This document shows positions 1-8,050 of a DNA stretch of 64,000 nucleotides, in pieces (within the stretch, counting starts at the first letter, position 1; every line of letters starts with the position of its first letter). A model generated the notes under the pieces. The model did no database searches, was not told the origin of the DNA, and was given only the letters and a program-made list of their open reading frames with translations. Made by a program: the position numbers and the translations under genes. The stretch is from Candidatus Eisenbacteria bacterium (GTDB lineage: Bacteria; Desulfobacterota; Binatia; DP-6), in the NCBI GenBank assembly GCA_035577985.1, contig DATJZY010000022.1:1-64000 (forward strand), read 5' to 3'.

Positions 1-15
1 CGGTGCCGGCGTCAC

Positions 16-64
16 GGCCTACGCGGCGCGCATGGCCCGAGGACCGCGAGCGACGCCTCGCCCC
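16..64. repeat. Partial copy of an intergenic repeat related to the 25.5 kb palindrome
   Basis: This stretch matches 25615-25664 with only a few differences. Both copies share the run GGCCCGAGGACCGCGAGCGA and a flanking CTCGCCCC. The window begins inside or beside the element, so its other arm cannot be seen. No gene covers bases 1-109. Confidence 0.6.
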
Positions 65-109
65 CGGCGCGCGCCACGCCTCCGCCACGACGGAAGCCGC
101 GGGGAGGAC

Positions 110-628
110 CTACGGCTTCGACTGGCTGCCCGTGGTCGCGAGCGGCTTGCCGTCGGGATCGAGCACCACCGGCGACGACACGGATTCGGCGATGAGCCCG
201 TGCTCGGGCGCGGCGTCCGGCGTGTTGTAGCGGAAGCGGGCGGCGCCGTTCTTCACCTGGATCGAGTACGGCGGCTGGATCGCGAGCGGGCTCGTCTCGC
301 CCAGGGTTCCGACCCCCTGCGAGAGGATCGTGACGCGCGTCGTCCCGCTGCTCATCTTGATCGTGCCGGTGAAGAGGTTGCCGCTCGGATCCTTGAGGCC
401 CTTGATGACGACCGAGAGCGCCAGCTTGCCCGGCCCGGTGTAACGCTGCTGGGGCGTCATGAGGATGATCGTGTCGAACGTGTACGCCGAAGCGAGCGTC
501 GGAGGGTTGCAGTTCCCCGAGCCGGGACACGCGACGTACGACGGGACGAGGTAGTTGCGGTTCATGCCCGCCGACGCGGCGTGCGGAAGCGCGAGCAGCG
601 CGGCGAGCAGGGCGAGGACGAGACGCAT
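110..628 (-). CDS. Secreted hypothetical protein, 172 aa
   Basis: I do not recognise a family. The protein opens with a clear Sec signal peptide (MRLVLALLAALLALPHAASA), so the mature part of about 150 residues is exported. It holds two cysteines close together (ACPGSGNC) and is otherwise rich in beta-prone Ser/Thr/Val segments, as in a small beta-sandwich. It lies 15 bases downstream of the copper-monooxygenase-like gene on the same strand and is probably co-transcribed with it. A partner or accessory role is only a guess. Confidence 0.7.
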   Translation of the reverse strand: MRLVLALLAALLALPHAASAGMNRNYLVPSYVACPGSGNCNPPTLASAYTFDTIILMTPQQRYTGPGKLALSVVIKGLKDPSGNLFTGTIKMSSGTTRVTILSQGVGTLGETSPLAIQPPYSIQVKNGAARFRYNTPDAAPEHGLIAESVSSPVVLDPDGKPLATTGSQSKP

Positions 629-643
629 GCAGAGCTCCTTCTA

Positions 644-1894
644 TCAGTCGAGCGCCTGGAAGCGACACGCCTCGGATGGCGGCACTCCCGGCAGTGGATC
701 GTAGATGGTCGCCGTCAGGATGCACATGTCGTCGTCGGACAGAGGCCCGAAGACGAGGTTCGCCGGCACGCACGGCTTCCCGTCGCAGTTGACGCCGTCC
801 TTGCCGCAGGGCTTCGGGTGCGTGGTGGTGGGATCGCTGACGCCGTCCCACACGACGCCGGGGACCACGCCCGGCGTCTCCTCGCAGCCGTATTTCATCT
901 CGCGGTCGCCGACGCCGTTCTCGTACTCGCAGCTGTAGCGGACCTCGGGGAACCCGTTCTCCGCCGTGTAGGCGCGCAGCAGGCCCGCGAAGCGATCGCT
1001 CGGCGCGGCGGTGATCGGACTCAGCGACGGGAGCAGGACCAGCCCCGCGTGGAGCCAGTCGGGCCAGTCGAGCACCTCCTCGACCTGCCCGTTCTCGGCA
1101 TGGGAGATGAGGAAGCGCGTGCCGCGCTTGTGCATGTGCGTCGAGAGGTTGAAGATGCACACGTCGCCGCTCGGATTCGCGCCGCCTTCGGTCTGGGAGT
1201 TCGGCGCGCCGTCGGCGCGCCAGGCGGACGCGACGGGGTTGTTCGAAGAATCGGACTTCGTCCCGGGCGGCAGCATGATGTGCTGGTTCGCGTCGCCGTG
1301 GATCACCTGGCGGATGACGCGCTTGCGCGGATCGAGCGGGCGCAGCTTGAAGGTGACCTTCACGAGTCCGTGCGCGGGCTTCGACGACTGGTTGAAGTAG
1401 TGCGAGTTGATGATGATCCACGTGGCGCCGGGGTCGTCCTTCGGGGCCGGCATCACCTGCGCGAGATCGCCCGGCCACGAGGCGCTGGTGACCGACCACT
1501 TGCCCGTCGCGCTCTCGCCACCGGAGCCCGACAGGAAGACACGTGTCTTGAAGAAGTCGGGCGGCCCGAAGCCGGCGCACCCGGCGCTGTCGTCGATGAG
1601 ATCGTTCGGGAACTTGGTCGAGTCGACACCCGAGTAGCCGTACAGCACCAGGTGATGGCTACCGGTGTTGCCGTGGTTGCTGACGCGCGAGCGCGCCTCC
1701 CAGCTCGCGATCTCGAGGCCGGCGACGCCGGACACGCGCACCGCCTGGCAGACCTCGCGGTCGCGTTTGGCTTCGATCCGGAACGGACCCAGCTTCACGC
1801 GCACCTTCTTCTGCGGCTTTGCCCACGCGGACGGGACCACGAGTCCGACGACGAGCATGACCCCCAGGACACGCATCATCATGACCTGCCTCAT
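644..1894 (-). CDS. Secreted copper type II monooxygenase-like protein (PHM/DBM fold)
   Basis: A 416-residue secreted protein. The ATG at 1894 is chosen because it is followed directly by a signal peptide (MRQVMMMRVLGVMLVVGLVV, ending near PSAWA). The longer frame upstream has no export signal. The copper-ligand pattern of peptidylglycine/dopamine beta-monooxygenases is present in order: a His pair at 80-81 and His 165 for the first copper, HMH at 253-255 and Met 390 (DDDMC) for the second. Family members hydroxylate substrates with O2 and a reductant. The substrate here is unknown, and spacing between ligands is wider than in the animal enzymes. Several extra Cys pairs could form disulfides. 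The gene is transcribed away from the regulator at 2038. Confidence 0.75.
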   Translation of the reverse strand: MRQVMMMRVLGVMLVVGLVVPSAWAKPQKKVRVKLGPFRIEAKRDREVCQAVRVSGVAGLEIASWEARSRVSNHGNTGSHHLVLYGYSGVDSTKFPNDLIDDSAGCAGFGPPDFFKTRVFLSGSGGESATGKWSVTSASWPGDLAQVMPAPKDDPGATWIIINSHYFNQSSKPAHGLVKVTFKLRPLDPRKRVIRQVIHGDANQHIMLPPGTKSDSSNNPVASAWRADGAPNSQTEGGANPSGDVCIFNLSTHMHKRGTRFLISHAENGQVEEVLDWPDWLHAGLVLLPSLSPITAAPSDRFAGLLRAYTAENGFPEVRYSCEYENGVGDREMKYGCEETPGVVPGVVWDGVSDPTTTHPKPCGKDGVNCDGKPCVPANLVFGPLSDDDMCILTATIYDPLPGVPPSEACRFQALD

Positions 1895-2037
1895 CGCATG
1901 CAGCCCCCCTCGTCGTCCAGTTTTCCGGCCGGGGGGCCCACAGTCGATCCCCCGACCGGGGGGTTTTGCGCCCCGGAAGGCCAATTTGCGCGAGGCGACG
2001 TTGACGGCCCCGGGATCGGAGCGGGACAATCCAGCTC

Positions 2038-2697
2038 GTGGGGAGCGACGCGGCGCATCGCATCGTCGTCGTCGAGGATCATCCGATCTTCCGCGACGGC
2101 CTCATCCAGTGCCTCGACGCCGAGCCCGACTTCGGGGTCGTCGGCCACTGGGCGAGCGGCGCCATCGACCCGAAGGCGGTCGGGCGCCTCGCACCCGATC
2201 TCGTCCTGATGGACATCGAGCTGCCCGAGCGGAGCGGCATCGACGCGACGCGTCTCCTGCGCGCGGAGCTTCCCGACCTCCGCGTGGTCATGCTGACCGC
2301 GTTCGCCGAGGCGGATCTCCTTTTCGACGCCATGCAGGCGGGCGCCGTCGGCTACCTCCTGAAGCACACGCCGGCGAGCGAGCTCGCGGGCTCGCTGCGG
2401 CGCATCCTCGACGGCGAGCACGTCCTCACGCCGAGTCTCGCGTCGCGCTTCCTGCGCGAGTTCCAGTCGCGCGAGTCGCCGACCCGCCGCCACAAGCTGC
2501 CGCAGCTCTCGCCGCGCGAAGCGGACGTGCTGCGGCTGCTCGCGACCGGCGAGACGAATCGCCAGATCGCGAAGCGCCTCTTCGTGTCCGAAGAGACGGT
2601 CAAGTCCCACGTCGCGTCCATCTTCCGAAAGCTCGAGGTGTCCGATCGCACCCGTGCCGCCGTCCTCGCCGTCAGAGCAGGTCTCGTGGAGGGGTAG
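2038..2697 (+). CDS. NarL/FixJ-type response regulator
   Basis: A 219-residue two-component response regulator. The N-terminal receiver domain has the acidic pair in VVVEDHP, the phospho-acceptor Asp 59 in LVLMDIELPE, and the conserved Lys near residue 115 (YLLKHTP). A LuxR-type helix-turn-helix fills about 155-205 (LSPREADVLRLLATGETNRQ, then ETVKSHV). The start is GTG at 2038. The kinase gene overlaps its 3' end by 44 bases, so the pair is almost certainly cognate. It lies head to head with the copper-monooxygenase-like gene, which makes that gene a plausible but unproved target. Confidence 0.93.
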   Translation: MGSDAAHRIVVVEDHPIFRDGLIQCLDAEPDFGVVGHWASGAIDPKAVGRLAPDLVLMDIELPERSGIDATRLLRAELPDLRVVMLTAFAEADLLFDAMQAGAVGYLLKHTPASELAGSLRRILDGEHVLTPSLASRFLREFQSRESPTRRHKLPQLSPREADVLRLLATGETNRQIAKRLFVSEETVKSHVASIFRKLEVSDRTRAAVLAVRAGLVEG

Positions 2698-4135
2698 GAT
2701 CCGGCCGCGGGACGTCCCCGGCCAGGATGCGCCCTTCGCGTGGCTGCGATATCTGCACGAGCCCCTCGCGCTCGCGGGGCTGTGGTGGATCGAGCCGGGC
2801 GCGTGGCCGCTCTACCTGCTGCTCACCGTGCTGCTCATCGTCGAGTGGCCGTTCTGCATCTCGCTCGCCGACGACGTCGAGATCTACTTCCCCGTCATGT
2901 GGACGAGCGCGGCGGCGACCTACATCATCGGGCCGGCGATCCTCCCGGTGTACTGGATCGCGAGCTTCCTCGGCTTCGTCCTCATCATCGTGCTGGACAA
3001 GCGCGGCGTGATTCCCGCCGTCGGGTTCGCCGCCGACTCCGCGAAGCGCTTCCGCGGCGAGCCGTATCGGCCCGACAGCGTGGTCGACGGCGATCTCCGG
3101 CACTTCCTGCTCGTCTCCGAGCGTGCCGTCCGCGCCGCGGTGTTCGCGGGCGCGGAGGCCCTGGGCCTCGCCATCTTCACCGGCGTCATCGTCACCGAGG
3201 CTGCCGTCCAGCTCTGGCTGCGCATCGTCCCGATCCCGGGCCGCATGGCGCCGGCCCGCTGGCGCGAGCGCATCGCGGCGGTGCTCGGCCCGGGCATGCT
3301 CATCGCGTCGCTGGTGCTCGACGTGAGCGTCATTCTCGTGCTCCTGTTCGTGTACCGCGAAGCGGGCCCGTGGGCCTTCGCCGGAGCGAGCCTCGGGACG
3401 CTCGCGCTCCACGCCGTCTTGAAGCGGCTCTCCGAGACGCGCGGGGAGCTCGAGCGGCGCCAGAAGCTCGCCGTGATCGGCCAGACCGCGTCGACGGTGT
3501 TCCATCAGCTCGGGCGTCACCACGGGGCCATCGGCATGTACGCCCACCTGCTCGCGCGCGGCGGCGAAGGCGGGGCCGCCTGGCCGCCGGCGGTGGGCGA
3601 GCATGCGCGCCGCATCATCGCGACGGTCGACGAGGCGAACCGCGTCGTCGACGAGCTCCTCGCCTTCGGCCAGGACCGCACGCTGAACCTCTACCCGCAG
3701 GCCGTCGGCACGCTCGTCGACGAATGCCTGGAGGAGTGCCGCCCGCGCGCCGTGAAGCGACAGGTGGCGCTCGCAGTGACGGCGTCGGCCGATCTCGAGG
3801 CGACGCTCGACAAGCACAAGATCAAGCAGGCGCTCGGCAACGTGCTCGACAACGCGATCGACGCCGCGCCGCCGGGCAGCCGCGTCGAGGTGTCGACGGC
3901 GGCCGACAACGGCGTCGTGCGCATCGTCGTGCGCGATCACGGCGCGGGCGTCGCCCCCGACGTCCGCGATCGGCTCTTCACGCCCTTCTGCACGACCAAG
4001 CCCGACGGCGTCGGGCTCGGCCTCGCGCTCGCAAAGGAGCTGGTCGACGCGCACGGCGGGACGATCGCGTGGGAGGCGGCGAATCCGGGAACCGTCTTCG
4101 TGCTCTCGCTCCCGCGCGACGCGCACTCGGCTTAG
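2654..4135 (+). CDS. Membrane sensor histidine kinase
   Basis: A 493-residue kinase. Residues about 40-260 hold several hydrophobic helices, so the sensor region is mostly inside the membrane with little periplasmic domain. A dimerisation/phospho-acceptor helix follows, with His 284 in FHQLGRHH as the likely phosphorylated residue. The ATPase domain shows the N box (LGNVLDNAIDAA), G1 (DHGAG, 428-432) and G2 (GVGLGLALAKE). The GTG at 2654 lies inside the regulator gene. A later start is possible, because the first 25 residues are not conserved-looking. It should phosphorylate the regulator encoded just upstream; the signal is unknown. Confidence 0.9.
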   Translation: MPPSSPSEQVSWRGRIRPRDVPGQDAPFAWLRYLHEPLALAGLWWIEPGAWPLYLLLTVLLIVEWPFCISLADDVEIYFPVMWTSAAATYIIGPAILPVYWIASFLGFVLIIVLDKRGVIPAVGFAADSAKRFRGEPYRPDSVVDGDLRHFLLVSERAVRAAVFAGAEALGLAIFTGVIVTEAAVQLWLRIVPIPGRMAPARWRERIAAVLGPGMLIASLVLDVSVILVLLFVYREAGPWAFAGASLGTLALHAVLKRLSETRGELERRQKLAVIGQTASTVFHQLGRHHGAIGMYAHLLARGGEGGAAWPPAVGEHARRIIATVDEANRVVDELLAFGQDRTLNLYPQAVGTLVDECLEECRPRAVKRQVALAVTASADLEATLDKHKIKQALGNVLDNAIDAAPPGSRVEVSTAADNGVVRIVVRDHGAGVAPDVRDRLFTPFCTTKPDGVGLGLALAKELVDAHGGTIAWEAANPGTVFVLSLPRDAHSA

Positions 4136-4247
4136 GAGCGCGGGAAGCGCACGCCGCCGCACAGGCAGCCGCCGGCGACATCGACGAGCGACGGTATGCC
4201 CGCCCACGAGCTTGCACAACGGCCGGCGATCGAGCACGTGAGCGGTC

Positions 4248-5192
4248 GTGCCCGAGCTGCCCGACGTGACCGTCTACCTCGACGCGCTCGCCCCGCGTCT
4301 GGTCGGCGCGACGCTCGAGCGCGTGCGGGTGGCGAGCCCGTTCCTCGTGCGCAGCGTCGACCCGCCGCTCGGCGACGCGTTCGGTCGCGAGATCACGGGT
4401 CTCCGCCGGATCGGGAAGCGCATCGTCGTCGCGCTCGCCGGCGACGTGTACCTCGTCGTGCACCTCATGATCGCGGGGCGCCTGCGCTGGCGCGAGCGCG
4501 GCGCCAAGATCCCGGGCAAGCTCGGGCTCGCCGCCTTCGACGTCACGCGCGGGACGCTGTTGCTCACCGAAGCGAGCACGCGCAAGCGGGCGTCCCTCCA
4601 CGTCGTGCGCGGCGAGGCGGCGCTCCGCGACTTCGATCCCGGCGGCATCGAGGTGCTGGACGCGGATCTGGCGACCTTCGCGGCCGCGCTCCGGCGCGAG
4701 CGGCACACCGTCAAACGCAGCCTCACCGATCCGCGCATCTTCGCGGGCATCGGCAACGCGTACTCCGACGAGATCCTGCACGCGGCGCGCCTGTCGCCGG
4801 TCGTGATGACGGATCGCCTCTCCGACGACGAGATCGCGCGACTGCACGAGGCGACCCGCGCGACGCTCGCCGGCTGGATCGATCGCCTGCGACGCGAGAC
4901 GGGCGACCGCTTTCCCGAGCACGTGACGGCGTTCCGCGACGGCATGGCCGTCCACGGTCGATATCGCCAGCCCTGCCCCGTCTGCGGCGCGCCCGTGCAG
5001 CGCATCCGCCACGCCGAGAACGAGTCGAACTACTGCGCCACCTGCCAGACGGGCGGGAGGCTCCTCGCCGACCGCTCGCTGTCGCGCCTGCTCCGGGCCG
5101 ACTGGCCGCGGACGCTGGAGGAGCTGGAGGAACGCCGCGCCGGGACGGACCCTGTACGGCGGGGACCCGGCCGTGCTAGCCGGGCGCCATGA
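4248..5192 (+). CDS. Formamidopyrimidine-DNA glycosylase family protein (Fpg/Nei)
   Basis: A 314-residue base-excision repair enzyme of the Fpg/Nei family that removes oxidised bases and nicks the abasic site. The start GTG gives MPELPDV, so Pro2/Glu3 become the catalytic N-terminal Pro and Glu. Lys 57 is in place (RIGKR), the helix-two-turn-helix shows [14 protein letters not shown], and the zinc finger has Cys 243, 246, 263 and 266. Family members normally end just after the last Cys. This one carries about 48 further residues, partly basic. Which of Fpg or Nei is meant cannot be decided from motifs alone. The stop overlaps the next start (ATGA). Confidence 0.93.
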   Translation: MPELPDVTVYLDALAPRLVGATLERVRVASPFLVRSVDPPLGDAFGREITGLRRIGKRIVVALAGDVYLVVHLMIAGRLRWRERGAKIPGKLGLAAFDVTRGTLLLTEASTRKRASLHVVRGEAALRDFDPGGIEVLDADLATFAAALRRERHTVKRSLTDPRIFAGIGNAYSDEILHAARLSPVVMTDRLSDDEIARLHEATRATLAGWIDRLRRETGDRFPEHVTAFRDGMAVHGRYRQPCPVCGAPVQRIRHAENESNYCATCQTGGRLLADRSLSRLLRADWPRTLEELEERRAGTDPVRRGPGRASRAP

Positions 5193-5581
5193 CGACCGAC
5201 CTGTGGATGCTGGTCTGGAGCGCGCTCCTGTGCGTGTCGCTGCCGGTGGTCTACCTCATGGGGCGCTCGAGCGTCCCCGGCGGCCTCGCGTGGGGCTTCG
5301 GCAACCGCGACACGCCGCTCGCGGTCCCGGCCTGGACGGGGCGCGCCGAACGGGCCCACGCGAACCTGGTGGAGAACCTCGCGCCCTTCGCCATCCTCGT
5401 GCTCGTGGCGCACGTCGCCGGCAAGGCGAACGCCACGACGGCGCTCGGCGCCGAGCTCTTCTTCTGGGGACGCGTCGCGCACGCCGCCATCTACAGCGCG
5501 GGGATCGTCTACCTCCGCACCGCGGCCTTCTTCGTCGGGACCGCCGGCGAGCTGATGATCCTGCTGCAGCTCTTCCGCTGA
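5189..5581 (+). CDS. MAPEG family membrane protein
   Basis: A 130-residue integral membrane protein with about four hydrophobic helices. It has the MAPEG pattern: an Arg-rich loop [16 protein letters not shown] followed by [13 protein letters not shown] and a final helix. MAPEG proteins include microsomal glutathione transferases and leukotriene synthases, but most bacterial members have no known substrate. The gene starts inside the stop of the glycosylase gene and is therefore translated with it. That coupling does not by itself suggest a shared function. Confidence 0.85.
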   Translation: MTTDLWMLVWSALLCVSLPVVYLMGRSSVPGGLAWGFGNRDTPLAVPAWTGRAERAHANLVENLAPFAILVLVAHVAGKANATTALGAELFFWGRVAHAAIYSAGIVYLRTAAFFVGTAGELMILLQLFR

Positions 5582-5584
5582 CGC

Positions 5585-6682
5585 CTACTGCAGTTCGCCG
5601 AGCACCCACTTCGCCGTGTCGGCGGGCAGCTCGGGGAGGTACTGCAGGAACTCCTCCACGCTCTCGCCCGCCACGCGGGTGCCGAAGTTCTCGCGCAGGA
5701 AGCCGTGGAAGTGCGACGCGACGCGCTCGGAGAGGAGCCCGCAGCGCCGGAGCGTCGGGATCACGAACCCCTGCACGGGTCCCAGGCGGCGCCCGCGCGG
5801 CAGGTCGCGCGTGATCTCCTCGCGCTCGTTCTGGAGGCTCGTCAGCATCGCGACCGGGTCGACGCCGATCTCGGCCCAGATCCCGAGGAGCGTCGTGAAG
5901 AAGCCCTGTGCGTTGCGATCGATGAGCGACCGCGCGCACTCGAGCGCGAAGTCTTCGAGCTCGATGCGCTGGGCGTCGCCGAGACACGGGACGCACCGCT
6001 CGATGTACTGCACGCCGTAGGCGTGGTGGCGCGACTCGTCACGGGCGACGTACGTGAGGAGGTCCTTCAGGAGCGGCTCCTCGGTCAGGTTCCGCATGTC
6101 GCGGAAGGCGTAGAGCGCGAGGCCTTCGACCACGATCTGCATCCCGACGAGCTTCTTCATCCAGTCGCCGGTCTGGAGCGTCTGGTCGAGGATGCCTTTC
6201 AACGACGGCGCGATCGGCCGGATCTCGTCGAGCTTCTCGATGTAGCGCGCGAACACCTCGACGTGCCGGGCCTCGTCCATCGTCTGGGTCGCGGCGTAGA
6301 ACTTGGCGTCGGTGTGCGGCACGGCGTTGACGAGCTGTGCGGCCACCATGAGGGCGCCCTGCTCGCCGTGCAGGAACTGCGAGAGCCGGAAGCCCGCGGT
6401 GCGGCGCGTGAGCTCGACCATCGTCGCCTCGGGCAGCGAGCGCCAGTACGACGTCCGCTCGATCGGAACGCCGGCGCCGAGCGGCGTGGTCGCGAACTTG
6501 ACGAGGTCGATGGGCCGCTCCCAGTCGAGGTCGCGCGAGCCGATCCACTGCGCCTCGGCCGCCTTCACGTAGAGGTTCCGCAGCTCCTCCACCTCGGGAT
6601 CGTAGTTCCACTGAAACACGACCTCCATGGCCGTCTCGTACCCCGGCTCCTGCGTGGGGGTCGTGATGTCGAACTCGCTCAT
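5585..6682 (-). CDS. Ferritin-like diiron enzyme
   Basis: A 365-residue helical protein with a complete diiron ligand set: Glu 107 (HGEQGA), Glu 137/His 140 (DEARH), Glu 186 (VVEGLALYAF) and Glu 216/His 219 (DESRHH). The two E-x-x-H motifs place it among ribonucleotide-reductase R2-like and AurF-like oxygenases/oxidases, where the iron pair activates O2. The reaction is not predictable from the sequence. Its ATG overlaps the stop of the GntR gene (ATGA), so regulator and enzyme are co-translated and the enzyme is the likely target of control. The C-terminal 120 residues show no further motif I know. Confidence 0.85.
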   Translation of the reverse strand: MSEFDITTPTQEPGYETAMEVVFQWNYDPEVEELRNLYVKAAEAQWIGSRDLDWERPIDLVKFATTPLGAGVPIERTSYWRSLPEATMVELTRRTAGFRLSQFLHGEQGALMVAAQLVNAVPHTDAKFYAATQTMDEARHVEVFARYIEKLDEIRPIAPSLKGILDQTLQTGDWMKKLVGMQIVVEGLALYAFRDMRNLTEEPLLKDLLTYVARDESRHHAYGVQYIERCVPCLGDAQRIELEDFALECARSLIDRNAQGFFTTLLGIWAEIGVDPVAMLTSLQNEREEITRDLPRGRRLGPVQGFVIPTLRRCGLLSERVASHFHGFLRENFGTRVAGESVEEFLQYLPELPADTAKWVLGELQ

Positions 6683-7431
6683 CGGGTGACTCCTCTGGTG
6701 CGGGACTTGGCGGGACGGTCGATGTCGGCGGCGACGTCGCCGAGGAGCTGGATCAGGCTCTGCAGGGCTTCGACGGCCTCGGCGGTGCGACGGCGATCGA
6801 GTGCGGCGAGGCACGTGTCCATGAGGGTGACGAAGCGGCCGGGGTCGCGGCGCAGGCGCTCGCGCGCCGCGCGCAGCGCCGGCTCCTGGAGGAGCGCGCG
6901 CAAGCGGCGTGCGAGCATCTGCCAGACCCGATTGCACGTCATGTCGCCGAGGACGACGAGCGTCTCGTGCAGTGCCGCGTAGCGCACCTCGCGGTCGCGC
7001 GTCTCGTCGGCGGCGACGTTGCGGAGGCGACGGATCGTGGCGAGCCCCTGGGGCTGCGCACGCTCGATCGCCAGACGACCCATCTCGAGCAGGAGCGGCC
7101 GCATGACCTCGGCCAGCTCGGCGACGAGCTCCAGGTTCACGCGTCCGCCGTGGAAGATCATGGGCGCCAGCGTGTCGAGCGTCGCGTCGACGAGCGGCCG
7201 CACGGTCGCACCGTCGCCCTGGCGCACGCTCACGAGCCCGAGCCCTTCGAGCACCTTGATGGCCTCGCGGATGGAGGTGCGATTCACGCGGAACTCGACC
7301 GCGAGCTCGCGCTCGGGCGGCAGCTTCTGGCCGGCCGGGAAGCGGCCGTCGAGGATCGCATCGCGCAGCTGCTCGGCGACGGCCTCGTGCAGGCGGCGGC
7401 GGGCGGGAGCACGAAAGGCGACCACGGCCAT
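6679..7431 (-). CDS. GntR-family (FadR-like) transcriptional regulator
   Basis: A 250-residue regulator. The winged helix-turn-helix lies at about 10-75 (GQKLPPERELAVEFRVNRTS, then IREAIKVLEGLGLV). It is followed by an all-helical effector domain typical of the FadR/FCD branch, which usually binds acyl-CoA or a carboxylate. The ATG at 7431 is preferred; a GTG one codon earlier is possible. A perfect FadR-type operator (TGGTNNNACCA) sits 20 bases in front of the start, so autoregulation of this gene and the coupled diiron gene is likely. Confidence 0.9.
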   Translation of the reverse strand: MAVVAFRAPARRRLHEAVAEQLRDAILDGRFPAGQKLPPERELAVEFRVNRTSIREAIKVLEGLGLVSVRQGDGATVRPLVDATLDTLAPMIFHGGRVNLELVAELAEVMRPLLLEMGRLAIERAQPQGLATIRRLRNVAADETRDREVRYAALHETLVVLGDMTCNRVWQMLARRLRALLQEPALRAARERLRRDPGRFVTLMDTCLAALDRRRTAEAVEALQSLIQLLGDVAADIDRPAKSRTRGVTR

Positions 7432-7450
7432 CACTCGATCGGTTATCCAA

Positions 7451-7461
7451 TGGTCCAACCA
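7451..7461. promoter_or_regulatory. FadR/GntR-type operator TGGTCCAACCA
   Basis: The 11-base site TGGT-CCA-ACCA is a perfect palindrome matching the TNGTNNNACNA consensus of FadR-subfamily regulators. It lies between the GntR gene (minus) and the HNH gene (plus), 20 bases from the GntR start codon. The surrounding CAAT/ATTG bases extend the symmetry partly. This site probably lets the regulator repress its own operon, and perhaps the HNH gene. Confidence 0.6.
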
Positions 7462-7528
7462 ATTGCAACCCTTTTTCGCCGGGGCCCCCGGGGTTGCCGT
7501 CGCGGGGTCCGGGGCTACCCTGCCGCCC

Positions 7529-7855
7529 GTGGGCACGCGGAGCTTTCGCCCGAGGGGTCGCCGGAAGACGGCAGCCGAGGTCGACCGGATCATCGAGGAG
7601 GCGCAGGCCGATGCCGGCAAGCGCCGGCGGGACTACCGCGCCCGATCGCTCGAGCTGCACGGGTGGATCTGCGCCAAGTGCGCGCGCGAGTTCGACGCCA
7701 AGACGCTGCACCTGCTCACCGTCCACCACAAGGACGGCAACCACCAGAACAACCCACCCGACGGCTCGAACTGGGAGAACCTCTGCGTCTACTGCCACGA
7801 CGACGAGCACAGCCGCGGCATCCTCGGGGACTACCTCTCCGGGAAGGAGAGGTAG
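7529..7855 (+). CDS. YajD-like HNH nuclease
   Basis: A 108-residue protein starting at GTG 7529. A basic N-terminal stretch is followed by an HNH fold: CAKC zinc knuckle, then TVHHKDGNHQNNP, DGSNWENLCVYCHDDEHSRG. This matches the YajD family of E. coli and its usual length of about 115 residues. Members are presumed DNA nucleases with one metal and a structural zinc, but the cellular role is unsettled. The gene is divergent from the GntR operon and shares its short control region. Confidence 0.85.
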   Translation: MGTRSFRPRGRRKTAAEVDRIIEEAQADAGKRRRDYRARSLELHGWICAKCAREFDAKTLHLLTVHHKDGNHQNNPPDGSNWENLCVYCHDDEHSRGILGDYLSGKER

Positions 7856-7905
7856 CGACACTACGACGACCCGGGCGGCGTCAAAGGGGGTGGAGGTGAT
7901 GGCCG

Positions 7906-8046
7906 ATGCTACTCGTGTGGAAGATCGCTCTCGGACTGCTCCTCACGGCGACGGGTCTCGTGGCCCTGTCGCTCGCCGGGGCGCTCGCCCTCGGCTACGC
8001 GGTCACGATGGACCACGAGCAGCGCGACGTCCTGCGCCGCCACTAG
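7906..8046 (+). CDS. 46-residue single-pass membrane protein
   Basis: A small gene with ATG at 7906 and TAG at 8044-8046. A strong Shine-Dalgarno GGAGG lies at 7892-7896, nine bases from the start. The product begins MLLVWKIALGLLLTATGLVA, spans the membrane once or forms a helical hairpin through an Ala/Leu/Gly-rich core, and ends in a charged tail (MDHEQRDVLRRH). It follows the HNH gene by 50 bases and ends four bases from the stop of the convergent permease gene. No function can be inferred. Confidence 0.55.
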   Translation: MLLVWKIALGLLLTATGLVALSLAGALALGYAVTMDHEQRDVLRRH

Positions 8047-8050
8047 AGGC

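Noticed and set aside
1949-1967. Terminator CCCCC-GACC-GGGGGG-TTTT between the divergent genes at 2 kb
   Set aside because: It lies between two gene starts, where no transcript should end; the stem is short and other pairings in this G/C run are equally good.
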